43,669 bases of DNA from Bacteroides sp. (GTDB lineage Bacteria; Bacteroidota; Bacteroidia; Bacteroidales; Bacteroidaceae). The position numbers and the translations under genes are program-made. The stretch is taken from NCBI GenBank assembly GCA_015060735.1, contig SUXX01000013.1:1-43669 (forward strand), in the 5' to 3' direction. This document shows positions 34,306-41,436 of the stretch, one piece after another (position 1 is the first letter of the stretch; each line of letters starts with the position of its first letter). The notes beneath the pieces were generated by a model, which was not told the DNA's origin, did no database searches, and saw only the letters and a list, made by a program, of their open reading frames with translations.

Positions 34306-34343
34306 AATCAGATAGTTATCGAAAGAAGCTGTCTGATTTTTTG
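34306..34343 (+). terminator. Terminator after the second tRNA-Tyr
   Basis: AATCAGATAG pairs with CTGTCTGATT (one G-T pair), followed by TTTTTTG. The stem is nearly the same as that of the terminator after tRNA-Gly. Confidence 0.7.
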
Positions 34344-34486
34344 TTTTTATATAGGTTTGTTTAATGATCAGTTCAATAGTTCTATCCGGTGATTTAGACT
34401 GCTTGAACTAAAGGCCACCTATCATGATTGCTACCACTCCCTTGCTTTAAAATATACGGTTGGATTTGACCATGACATCAACTAAA

Positions 34487-34522
34487 AGTCAACCGTGGAG
34501 TCAACCAAGAAGTCAACCGTAG
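34487..34522 (+). repeat. Three 12-bp direct repeats before the integrase
   Basis: AGTCAACC recurs at 34487, 34499 and 34511, an exact 12-base period (flanks GTGG, AAGA, GTAG). It ends five bases before the ATG. Such repeats next to an integrase are candidate arm-type recombinase sites or an autoregulatory operator. The rest of the 34301-34526 gap holds the tRNA terminator, an AGTTCAA/TTGAACT stem (about 34371-34417) and a TAGGTTTG -7-like box (34352-34359). Confidence 0.7.
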
Positions 34523-34526
34523 TATT

Positions 34527-35741
34527 ATGAAAGCATCAATTAACGTAGTTTGCTACAAGTGGAAAGTTTTAGCCAATGGTGAATGTCCTCTAATGCTTAG
34601 AGTAGCTAAAGACAAAAAGCGCACCATGAAAAGTTTAGGAATATCCGTTAATCCTAAACATTGGGATTTCGTGAAGAACAAACCAAAATCATCATGTCCT
34701 AACAAAGAATACATCCAAAAGATTATTCTTGCCAAAGAAGCAGAAATACAAGATAGGATGATGGAGTTTACTTCTGAACAAAAGGCATATACCACCACTA
34801 CATTAGCTAATGCCAACAGCAATAAATTTGAGTTGAAAACCGTTGCTACATTCTACAAAGAACTTATTGAGGAATTTGCAACAGACAACAAATGTGGAAA
34901 TCGCCTCATCTACAAAAGCTCCTACAACTCCCTCATGAAATTCACCAAAGGTAAGTTGGATATTCCATTTTGTGCCATCGATGTTGATTGGTTGAAGAAG
35001 TACGAAAAGTGGATGCGCTCCAAGAACAACCGTGAAACTACCATAAGTTTGCAATTCCGTACTCTCCGCAGTGCATACAACAAAGCAATTCAAGCCAAGT
35101 GCGCCCGTAAGTCAGATTATCCTTTCGATGATTACAAGATTAACAAGTTTGATACAAGCACTCAGAAACGTGCCATTGCCAAAACAGAAGTCTTGAAATT
35201 CACACAGGAAGTTCCCGATTTAGGTAAGCGGCAGTACGTTCAACTAAGTAAAGACATATTCGTGTTCAGCTATCTTTGTGGTGGCATAAACTTCACGGAC
35301 ATAGCTAATCTAACTAATGCTAATATAATAGATGGTAGATTACAATACATTCGACAGAAGACACATAAGAAAATAAAGATTGGCATACCAGATGAAGCCA
35401 TGAAGATTATAGAGAAATACGCACCAGAAAGCAAAGGCTACCTCTTCCCTATTCTTGATAAGAAGATACACAAAACACCCTTACAGAAACAGAACCGCAT
35501 ACACAAAATTTTGGCAAAGGTGAATAAAAATTTGAAATTATTGGCTGCTCAACTTGGTGTTGAAGCTAATATAACCACCTATGTAGCTCGCCACTCGTTC
35601 GCAAGTGTTCTTAAAAAGTCTGGAGTTAGCATAGCTCTTATTTGTGAAGCATTAGGACACTCCGATTTGGCTACTACTCAAATATACCTTGATAATTTCG
35701 ATAATGAACAAATGGATGAAGCGATGAAGAATTTGCTTTAA
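34527..35741 (+). CDS. Tyrosine recombinase / integrase of the integrated element
   Basis: 404 aa with the three-part Bacteroidales integrase layout: an arm-binding domain (about 1-95), a SAM-like core-binding domain (about 110-215), and a catalytic domain (about 225-404). Catalytic features are KTHKK (beta-strand Lys), YVARHSFAS (second Arg), LGHSDLATTQIYL (His and the Tyr nucleophile). The first catalytic Arg position is CGGINFTDIANL, with Gly where many relatives have Arg. It lies 226 bases after the tRNA-Tyr gene and would integrate and excise this element. A stem-loop terminator follows. Confidence 0.92.
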   Translation: MKASINVVCYKWKVLANGECPLMLRVAKDKKRTMKSLGISVNPKHWDFVKNKPKSSCPNKEYIQKIILAKEAEIQDRMMEFTSEQKAYTTTTLANANSNKFELKTVATFYKELIEEFATDNKCGNRLIYKSSYNSLMKFTKGKLDIPFCAIDVDWLKKYEKWMRSKNNRETTISLQFRTLRSAYNKAIQAKCARKSDYPFDDYKINKFDTSTQKRAIAKTEVLKFTQEVPDLGKRQYVQLSKDIFVFSYLCGGINFTDIANLTNANIIDGRLQYIRQKTHKKIKIGIPDEAMKIIEKYAPESKGYLFPILDKKIHKTPLQKQNRIHKILAKVNKNLKLLAAQLGVEANITTYVARHSFASVLKKSGVSIALICEALGHSDLATTQIYLDNFDNEQMDEAMKNLL

Positions 35742-35749
35742 CCTCAAAT

Positions 35750-35788
35750 AATCTCACTTGTAGCTAATGCACGTGAGATTTTCTTTTT
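35750..35788 (+). terminator. Terminator of the integrase gene
   Basis: AATCTCAC (35750-35757) pairs with GTGAGATT (35773-35780), then a T-rich tail. Confidence 0.7.
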
Positions 35789-35818
35789 AATTTTGTACCA
35801 ACCAAATAACATGATGCT

Positions 35819-36811
35819 ATGGAAATAAGAGAACTACCCGATTTTAAAGACATATGGATGATAGAATTCAAAAAGAACAACATTGATTTGTTTGAATATG
35901 TGATTGAAGTAGCAAATCGATTTGTTCCTTTTTTCGATGGGTTTGAATTTTCAGAATCACAAGCCCCGAACACCTTTTATCATAGATATATAGAAAGTAG
36001 CTTGGATTTGAGAGAAAGGTATGAACGTAAATGTTCAATGGGATATAATTATAGTTGGGAGGAATATGAGAAGAACAACAAAGACATAGAACATTTTGAC
36101 AAATCATTCCTAGACAAATATCTCGACAAGCAACTTCAAAACACAATAGCTGCATATGGCTTGGATATAAGTAAACTTTGGTATTTGATAGTATTTGTTA
36201 ATGATTACGTAAGGGCATCGCGGGTGGATTTTAAAGATAACAGACAGCTTTTGTTTCAAGAATTGAACGAATTGGGTTCCTGTTTGACAGACGCAACAAA
36301 AATCACATTGGAAAAAGAAGGTACAAAGTGTTTTTCATGTGACAATACCGAAGTTCTAAAAATACTCGACTTGGCATATGAGCATTTTATTGTTGATTAT
36401 AACAGAATCATAAATAATGGCGAAGCCAATTATCGGGAGCAATTAAAAGAGTTAGGTTTAGAGGACGAAATAGGTAGACGTAGTCTTAAAATTGAAGAGG
36501 TGAAAATAGAGATATCCTATCAGCAATACAAGTTTGCCGAAATGTTGCTTTATTTTTTAAAAGACAAAAAGGGAATAACTCCACCACACATAAAAGAAAA
36601 GGTATTCAAGGAAAGACACTTTTTCGTTTCCATGCTACTATATGTCGTAGGTCTCTATAAAGAGAACGAAGATGAAGCAAAGGCAAAATGGTATGAACCG
36701 ACCCTTATATATAACAATGAGATTAAAGACAATCGCAATCTTTCAAATCTTGTTCGACAATATAAGAATCGTAAACTTCCACCTCTATCTACCAAGATTT
36801 ATATGACGTAA
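35819..36811 (+). CDS. Uncharacterised protein, element cargo
   Basis: 330 aa that I do not recognise. It is acidic/charged and predicted mostly helical, with many aromatic residues, no signal peptide and no membrane segments. A Cys pair (CFSC, about 171-174) could bind metal but stands alone. The C-terminal part (about 235-320) has alternating hydrophobic helices (FAEMLLYFLKDK; FFVSMLLYVVGLY) and ends NLVRQYKNRKLPPLS. It is a single-gene unit between two terminators, right after the integrase, a position often used by cargo genes such as defence or regulatory functions. No function is claimed. Confidence 0.75.
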   Translation: MEIRELPDFKDIWMIEFKKNNIDLFEYVIEVANRFVPFFDGFEFSESQAPNTFYHRYIESSLDLRERYERKCSMGYNYSWEEYEKNNKDIEHFDKSFLDKYLDKQLQNTIAAYGLDISKLWYLIVFVNDYVRASRVDFKDNRQLLFQELNELGSCLTDATKITLEKEGTKCFSCDNTEVLKILDLAYEHFIVDYNRIINNGEANYREQLKELGLEDEIGRRSLKIEEVKIEISYQQYKFAEMLLYFLKDKKGITPPHIKEKVFKERHFFVSMLLYVVGLYKENEDEAKAKWYEPTLIYNNEIKDNRNLSNLVRQYKNRKLPPLSTKIYMT

Positions 36812-36831
36812 AAAGCAATAAATAAAATACT

Positions 36832-36908
36832 AAATGCGTACTGGAAAGGTCAAGCTTTCTGGTACGCATTTTTTTTGCGTACTGAGTTGAACACACCTCC
36901 AGTACGCA
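36832..36908 (+). terminator. Terminator and second hairpin with competing arms
   Basis: AAATGCGTAC (36832-36841) pairs with GTACGCATTT (36862-36871), followed by a T run: a terminator for the 330-aa gene. A second stem, TGCGTACT (36876-36883) with AGTACGCA (36901-36908), shares the same arm sequence, so alternative pairings exist. Confidence 0.7.
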
Positions 36909-36939
36909 TATAACTATTTGATAATTAATTGATTATATA

Positions 36940-36969
36940 TTGCAAAGTCAAAAAAAGCATATACCTTTG
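36940..36969 (+). promoter_or_regulatory. Promoter of the 195-aa gene
   Basis: TTG (36940-36942), 19-base spacer, TACCTTTG (36962-36969): an exact consensus. Transcription would start near 36976, leaving a leader of about 90 bases. Confidence 0.75.
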
Positions 36970-37067
36970 CAGAGTCAAAAGGAAACAAAGAAGCAAGTTG
37001 CGCATAGCTTTAGTAGTTACCGAATGACAAAATTAAAGAATTATCAAACAATTAAAATTTAACGAAT

Positions 37068-37655
37068 ATGTCAACAAAGCAGAACAACCCAGAAGAAAGA
37101 AACGAATTAACTAACAACAATTTTGAAGGTATGAATAAGATTGATTTTTCTAAGGTTTATGGTGAAGAAACAGTAGCCAAGACCGCAGCAGTTAACCAAC
37201 AAGAAGTAACTCGTTTGTTCAAAGCATTTATTACAATACCATCATCGGTAGAAGTCAAGTTCCAACACATTAAAGGTTATCTTTACATGACCACACAAAT
37301 GACCTTTGATAACAACTACAAATACACCTATAAATATGAGACTTACGCAGACTTTAAGTTGGTGGAAAAGATGCTTTGTTCAATGGCTAATCCGAAAATG
37401 GTTGGTTGTCTAAATGGATATAAGGTAGAAGAACACCCACTTGAAGCATCAGAATCAGACCCACGAATTGAACTGTTCCGTCAGTTTATGCTGTCCAAGT
37501 TCAAATGCCGTTTTGACAGGGACTTTACACCAAGCCCAGATGAAAGCTATGTGTGTGCAACATTCCAAGTTGGCTTCCGTAAGGAGTTTAAGTTCTGTTT
37601 GAAGCGAACAGAAGAAATCGAAGCTATCATCAATGAAGCAATGAAAGCAGCCTAA
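37068..37655 (+). CDS. Uncharacterised protein, probable element maintenance gene
   Basis: 195 aa, not recognised. A polar N-terminus rich in Asn/Glu (about 1-30) is followed by a compact domain with aromatic strands (KGYLYMTTQMTFDNNYKYTYKYETY) and four scattered Cys. No signal peptide or membrane segment. It has a perfect-consensus promoter and a 3' stem-loop, and codon use is smoother than in the flanking cargo gene, which suggests solid expression. It is the first gene before the coupled 144-aa/helicase pair. Confidence 0.75.
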   Translation: MSTKQNNPEERNELTNNNFEGMNKIDFSKVYGEETVAKTAAVNQQEVTRLFKAFITIPSSVEVKFQHIKGYLYMTTQMTFDNNYKYTYKYETYADFKLVEKMLCSMANPKMVGCLNGYKVEEHPLEASESDPRIELFRQFMLSKFKCRFDRDFTPSPDESYVCATFQVGFRKEFKFCLKRTEEIEAIINEAMKAA

Positions 37656-37666
37656 TCACGAACCAA

Positions 37667-37688
37667 AGAGGGAGAGCAATCTCCCTCT
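37667..37688 (+). terminator. Stem-loop between the 195-aa and 144-aa genes
   Basis: AGAGGGAGA (37667-37675) pairs perfectly with TCTCCCTCT (37680-37688) around GCAA, followed by ATTTAAT. The T run is short, so termination may be partial. Confidence 0.6.
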
Positions 37689-37705
37689 ATTTAATCTCAA
37701 CCAAT

Positions 37706-38140
37706 ATGCAAGCAATAACATTTCCACCAGCCTACGATAACGAAGCCGCACATCGACAAGTCAAATTGCTAATGAAGCAGGGCAAGCAACTGAATATCCG
37801 TGTCGAAGATGAAGCATGGATAAGCAGTCAAGGAATAACAGGAATTAGATACCAACTCAACGAAAGTAGTTGGCAATGGATTCTGAACTACCTGCAAACA
37901 GGCGACTATGAAGACTTCGGTGTGTTTCCGTCTAACATTCCAAGATTCAGCTTTGAGGATGAACAGGAAAGCAAGGTCAAGGAATTGGTGGAGCAGAAAT
38001 GTAACATTGCTTGCATACCTTTTCTTAGAGAAACACAGGCTTTCGTAAAGCTAAGAGGATTATTCAAATTCGGCAAGCTGTTTTTCAGCATTAGAAGAAG
38101 CGATGATTTTATGGATTACTTAAACGAAAAAGGATTATGA
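37706..38140 (+). CDS. Uncharacterised protein coupled to the helicase-like gene
   Basis: 144 aa, not recognised. Mixed alpha/beta, with NESSWQWILNYLQTGDYEDFG in the middle and a basic C-terminal segment (KLRGLFKFGKLFFSIRRSDD). Its stop overlaps the start of the helicase-like gene (ATGA, 38137-38140), so the two products are made together and may form a complex. Function not known. Confidence 0.75.
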   Translation: MQAITFPPAYDNEAAHRQVKLLMKQGKQLNIRVEDEAWISSQGITGIRYQLNESSWQWILNYLQTGDYEDFGVFPSNIPRFSFEDEQESKVKELVEQKCNIACIPFLRETQAFVKLRGLFKFGKLFFSIRRSDDFMDYLNEKGL

Positions 38141-39870
38141 TTACATTAAAAGAAGGACAATACTTATCAGACGTAATGGACAAGATACCATCCAACTGCA
38201 TCTTATCAAAGAGAATACCAGGCTGTGGTGCTACTACATTGGAGCTTGACACAAACAGAAGCTCCATTCTCGTAGTACCTAACGTTCCTGTAATCGTAAG
38301 CAAGTGCAACAAGTACGATAACTTGTTAGGTGTTTATGAGGGTGTGAATCAAAGTCAGATTATCGAATACCTAAGAGAAAATCGCATCCGTAAGATTATG
38401 ACTACTCCAGAAAGCTTTAGTAAAGTGAAATCAGCTTGTGAGAAATGCAATATCAACATCTATTCCGATTTCTTCTTGCTTGAAGACGAGTGTCACCAGC
38501 TTATTAAAGACGTTGACTACAGAACAAACATCGTAATGCCAATGAATGACTTTTTTCGATTTAATTGCAAGGCTCTGGTGTCCGCTACTCCAATCGGATT
38601 CAGTGACCCACGATTTGAAGAGAACCATTTTGAGATTATAGAAGTTACTGCCGATTACGATTATCGACAGGATATAACCGTTACCCATACCTATAATATT
38701 GCTAAAGCAGTTGGTGAATATCTGGAAAGCCACAATGAAACCGTCTGTTTTTTCCTTAATTCAATAATTGAAATCTACTCTCTAATCAAGCATTTCAATT
38801 TGGATGCAGCCGTTTATTGTGCCCCAAAAAGTCGCAATAAGCTGAAATCAGAATATGGTTTTACTAATGCCTATACAGAATGGAGTGCAGAAACCATGAA
38901 GAAATACAACTTCTTCACAGGTCGTTTCTACACGGCATTTGACTTGGAGCTACCATATAAACCAGATTTAGTAATGATTACTGACCCATTCAATGCCGAA
39001 TACACCATGCTTGACATTGATACAGACTGCATACAGATATGTGGTCGTTTCCGTAATGGCATAAATTCGGCTACTCATATTTATAGAGTGAATCCCGAAA
39101 TTATAGCTAAGAGCAGGGAACAAGTAGAATGGGAAATCTCTGCCCATGAGTTCGCATACACCACAATCCAAACCTTATATAATAGTGCAGATAACAAAGA
39201 AAGTCGCTTCGCTTTTGGTGCAGTTCTGGAAACTTTACCATTCCGCAAGTTCCAATATCCCGATTTTACTAAGAATTGGTTTGCGATAGATAATGAGATT
39301 AACGAAGTGTTGGTACAGAGCCAATACCAATCAGACATACTAATAACTGAATGGTACAACGAATGCCACTTTTTCAATCCTACATTCACTAAATGCAGCT
39401 ATAATGAGAATGATGAGAAACTAAAGATTATTAAGAAATGCCGTTCAGTTAAGGATAAACGCAGGAAAATGGTGCAGATTCTTTCGGAAATTGAAGAACC
39501 ATTCTCGGAATATGCTTTAGACTATATAAATGATATGCGTAAGATTGACCCTTTTATTGTTGATGCTTACGAAGTCTTAGGTAAAGATAGAATAGAGGAA
39601 CTGAAATACAACCAGAAGAAAATGAACGAGGAAATGATACTTTGCCAACGCAAGGGAAACAAGGTCGTGTTGCTAATTAAGAATACATTCAAGATTGGCA
39701 ATAAATATACCAATGAGAAAATCACGGAAGAACTGACCAGAATCTTTGACTTGATGCACATACACCCAGAAAAGACCATAAAAGGAAGCATGATTAAAGA
39801 TTATTTCCAAGTGGTCGAATGGAGAGATAAAAACAACAGAGGCTATATGTTGATTTCGGAACTTATATAG
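38137..39870 (+). CDS. SF2 helicase-like protein with degenerate Walker A
   Basis: 577 aa. The order of superfamily 2 motifs is recognisable: motif I IPGCGATT (27-34), where the usual GKT Lys is Ala32; Ia-like TTPES (89-93); motif II DECH (117-120); motif III SAT (149-151); a motif V-like TGRFYTAFD (261-269); and motif VI QICGRFRNG (300-308) with both arginines. The last 200 residues are a charged, helical region of unknown role. With motif VI intact but Lys missing, it could be an ATPase that binds the phosphates differently, or an inactive helicase. It is coupled to the 144-aa gene. A role in element replication, transfer or defence is possible. Confidence 0.8.
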   Translation: MITLKEGQYLSDVMDKIPSNCILSKRIPGCGATTLELDTNRSSILVVPNVPVIVSKCNKYDNLLGVYEGVNQSQIIEYLRENRIRKIMTTPESFSKVKSACEKCNINIYSDFFLLEDECHQLIKDVDYRTNIVMPMNDFFRFNCKALVSATPIGFSDPRFEENHFEIIEVTADYDYRQDITVTHTYNIAKAVGEYLESHNETVCFFLNSIIEIYSLIKHFNLDAAVYCAPKSRNKLKSEYGFTNAYTEWSAETMKKYNFFTGRFYTAFDLELPYKPDLVMITDPFNAEYTMLDIDTDCIQICGRFRNGINSATHIYRVNPEIIAKSREQVEWEISAHEFAYTTIQTLYNSADNKESRFAFGAVLETLPFRKFQYPDFTKNWFAIDNEINEVLVQSQYQSDILITEWYNECHFFNPTFTKCSYNENDEKLKIIKKCRSVKDKRRKMVQILSEIEEPFSEYALDYINDMRKIDPFIVDAYEVLGKDRIEELKYNQKKMNEEMILCQRKGNKVVLLIKNTFKIGNKYTNEKITEELTRIFDLMHIHPEKTIKGSMIKDYFQVVEWRDKNNRGYMLISELI

Positions 39871-40099
39871 TTAATGGTGACAAAATCCGAAAAAATTGTC
39901 TTTACTATACCCATTACAGAAATTTCGTAAAATGTCACCCAAACATTAACTAAACGATAAAATCGCTTCATAATCTTCATAACTAATGATTCTATTTTTT
40001 TAACTTGGAACTTTTTCGAAATATGAATACAATAGTCCATAAGAGAAAAGACCTCTCCGAAAAATATTAAGAAAATCAATTTCTAATGTCCGAAAAAGT
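39871..40099. other. AT-rich intergenic DNA upstream of iteron-like repeats
   Basis: About 230 bases after the helicase-like stop, with no convincing gene on either strand. An imperfect dyad (GGTGACAAAATC... with ...GTAAAATGTCACC, about 39875-39930) lies just after the gene and may act as a terminator or site. The high AT content and the repeats that follow fit an origin-like region. Confidence 0.4.
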
Positions 40100-40174
40100 G
40101 GTGTTCAAATAAGCAGGTGCGAGGTGTTCATTTTAGCAGGTCTACTTACTAATACCTATATACTAATACCTATT
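40098..40174. repeat. Iteron-like direct repeats (candidate origin or operator)
   Basis: GGTGTTCA-n4-AGCAGGT occurs at 40100-40118 and again at 40123-40141, a 23-base period (about two helical turns). Directly after come two 14-base tandem copies of TACTAATACCTAT(A/T) at 40147-40160 and 40161-40174. They lie about 77 bases before a 53-codon gene and 213 bases before the two-winged-helix gene. Confidence 0.7.
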
Positions 40175-40250
40175 ACTTCAATCTTTTTCGGGAAGATACT
40201 CAAACAGACTTTCAGATTATTACTAATTAATAACTCAACTATTTAATCCG

Positions 40251-40412
40251 ATGATTATACACCTACCAACGGGAAAGACATTTATTACTCAAAAGGATGC
40301 CAAACTCTACTTTGGTAATCACTATTATAGAAGATTAGTCAAGAAAGGAGATATTTATTTCACTAACTATAATTCCAAGGTTGCTAATGACCAAGTACAT
40401 CAAAATAACTGA
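40251..40412 (+). CDS. Small uncharacterised protein (53 aa)
   Basis: Frame MIIHLPTGKTFITQKDAKLYF... ends ...VHQNN. Its start is at the edge of the iteron region and it overlaps the next gene by 26 bases. The composition (basic, aromatic, YYRRLVKKGDIYF) looks like a real small DNA-binding or accessory protein rather than chance, but no family is recognised. Confidence 0.55.
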   Translation: MIIHLPTGKTFITQKDAKLYFGNHYYRRLVKKGDIYFTNYNSKVANDQVHQNN

Positions 40413-41001
40413 AAATATGGTTGGCAAGTTAAAGCCGAAAGAAGCATACCTATTCTATTGTCTGGCTCTGAAAGCCAATTTAAAGACATACGAATCATAC
40501 ATCAAACAGAAAACACTAGCTAAAGAATACGGAATTAAAGATGTTGACCAAATCAGAGAATGGCTATACAATTTCCAATCTAAAGGATTAGTTAGAATTG
40601 TCAAAACTAACATCAAAGGACAATTCGGAAAATTCCAAAGATGCAGATACTTTCTTAATACGGAACATTATGTTCTGATTTCCGAACTTCTGAAAGATGA
40701 GCCGATAAGTAGACAACTGAAAGGATTCTTGATATTACTGAAATGTCTATGTCTGAACGGAACCAATACTACAAAATACAGCCAGAACAAATTAGCAGAA
40801 GAATTGGGCATAGGTAAAAGCACTATATCTAATTACATGAAACAAGCAGAAGAAAAAGGATATATTACTAAAGATGAGAAAGGAATCCATTTAATCAGAG
40901 AGGATATTTTCTATTTAGTTAATGCACCAAAACCAGATTTCCGAAAAAAGAAAATCAAGTCCGAGAAGCCCAAAGAGATACTAACTATTATATTAGACTG
41001 A
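40387..41001 (+). CDS. Two-winged-helix protein, replication-initiator-like or regulator
   Basis: 204 aa from the ATG at 40387 (a TTG two codons upstream is less likely). Two winged-helix units are visible. The first (about 10-80) has KPKEAYLFYCLALKA and QKTLAKEYGIKDVDQIREWLYNFQSKGLV. The second (about 105-165) has SQNKLAEELGIGKSTISNYMKQAEEKGYI, a clear helix-turn-helix. This two-WH layout resembles Rep_3-type initiators of iteron plasmids, and iteron-like repeats lie just upstream. A transcriptional regulator of the element is the alternative. The C-terminus is basic (RKKKIKSEKPKE). Confidence 0.72.
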   Translation: MTKYIKITENMVGKLKPKEAYLFYCLALKANLKTYESYIKQKTLAKEYGIKDVDQIREWLYNFQSKGLVRIVKTNIKGQFGKFQRCRYFLNTEHYVLISELLKDEPISRQLKGFLILLKCLCLNGTNTTKYSQNKLAEELGIGKSTISNYMKQAEEKGYITKDEKGIHLIREDIFYLVNAPKPDFRKKKIKSEKPKEILTIILD

Positions 41002-41005
41002 TATA

Positions 41006-41037
41006 GAGCCGTAGGTAAACTTTTACTTGCGGCTCTT
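41006..41037 (+). terminator. Terminator after the two-winged-helix gene
   Basis: AGAGCCG pairs with CGGCTCT with an inner GTAAA/TTTAC stem. It lies four bases past the stop codon. Confidence 0.6.
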
Positions 41038-41436
41038 ACTATTTAGTAGGTTCACAAATCCTAGACCTTAAAAAGTCCAATCCAAAAAACTGAAAAAATC
41101 GGAGTAGATTTGAGATATTATATAATATACTCTACAATATACTCAATATAGCTAATACCATTAAAAAGACTAACTAATGAAAGAAAATGCCATATTCAAG
41201 TTTAGCTAAAATTCAAGAAAACGAGAAATAGGATTCCTCTATTTAATCCCCCCTCCCTATTTGAGTTTCCGAGGTCAAAATTTATAAGAGTTAGTCACAT
41301 GAGAGTTCACCTAGCAGAAATCCCCTCCCTGCTAGGCTTTTGGAAAAAGCATGCTTTTTAAAAGAAGTAGTCAAATGTAAATTACCTGTATTATTACAAG
41401 TAATAAAAGAGTAATAACCATTAAATAATTTACATT
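41038..41436. other. Gene-free leader region before the DUF3871 gene
   Basis: About 400 AT-rich bases with no convincing reading frame. It holds a stem CCTAGCAG/CTGCTAGG (about 41310-41336, then CTTTT), a palindrome AAAAAGCATGCTTTTT (about 41344-41359), TTATTAC/GTAATAA (about 41392-41405) and ATGTAAATTA/TAATTTACAT (about 41375-41384 and 41426-41435) directly before the ATG. These are possible terminators and regulator sites. No consensus promoter was found. Confidence 0.5.

Noticed and set aside
34527-35741. The integrase as the invertase for the 19.3-19.5 kb segment
   Set aside because: It lies 15 kb away, next to a tRNA and the element it would mobilise. Its adjacent AGTCAACC repeats do not resemble the inverted repeats. 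The invertase is more likely encoded elsewhere.
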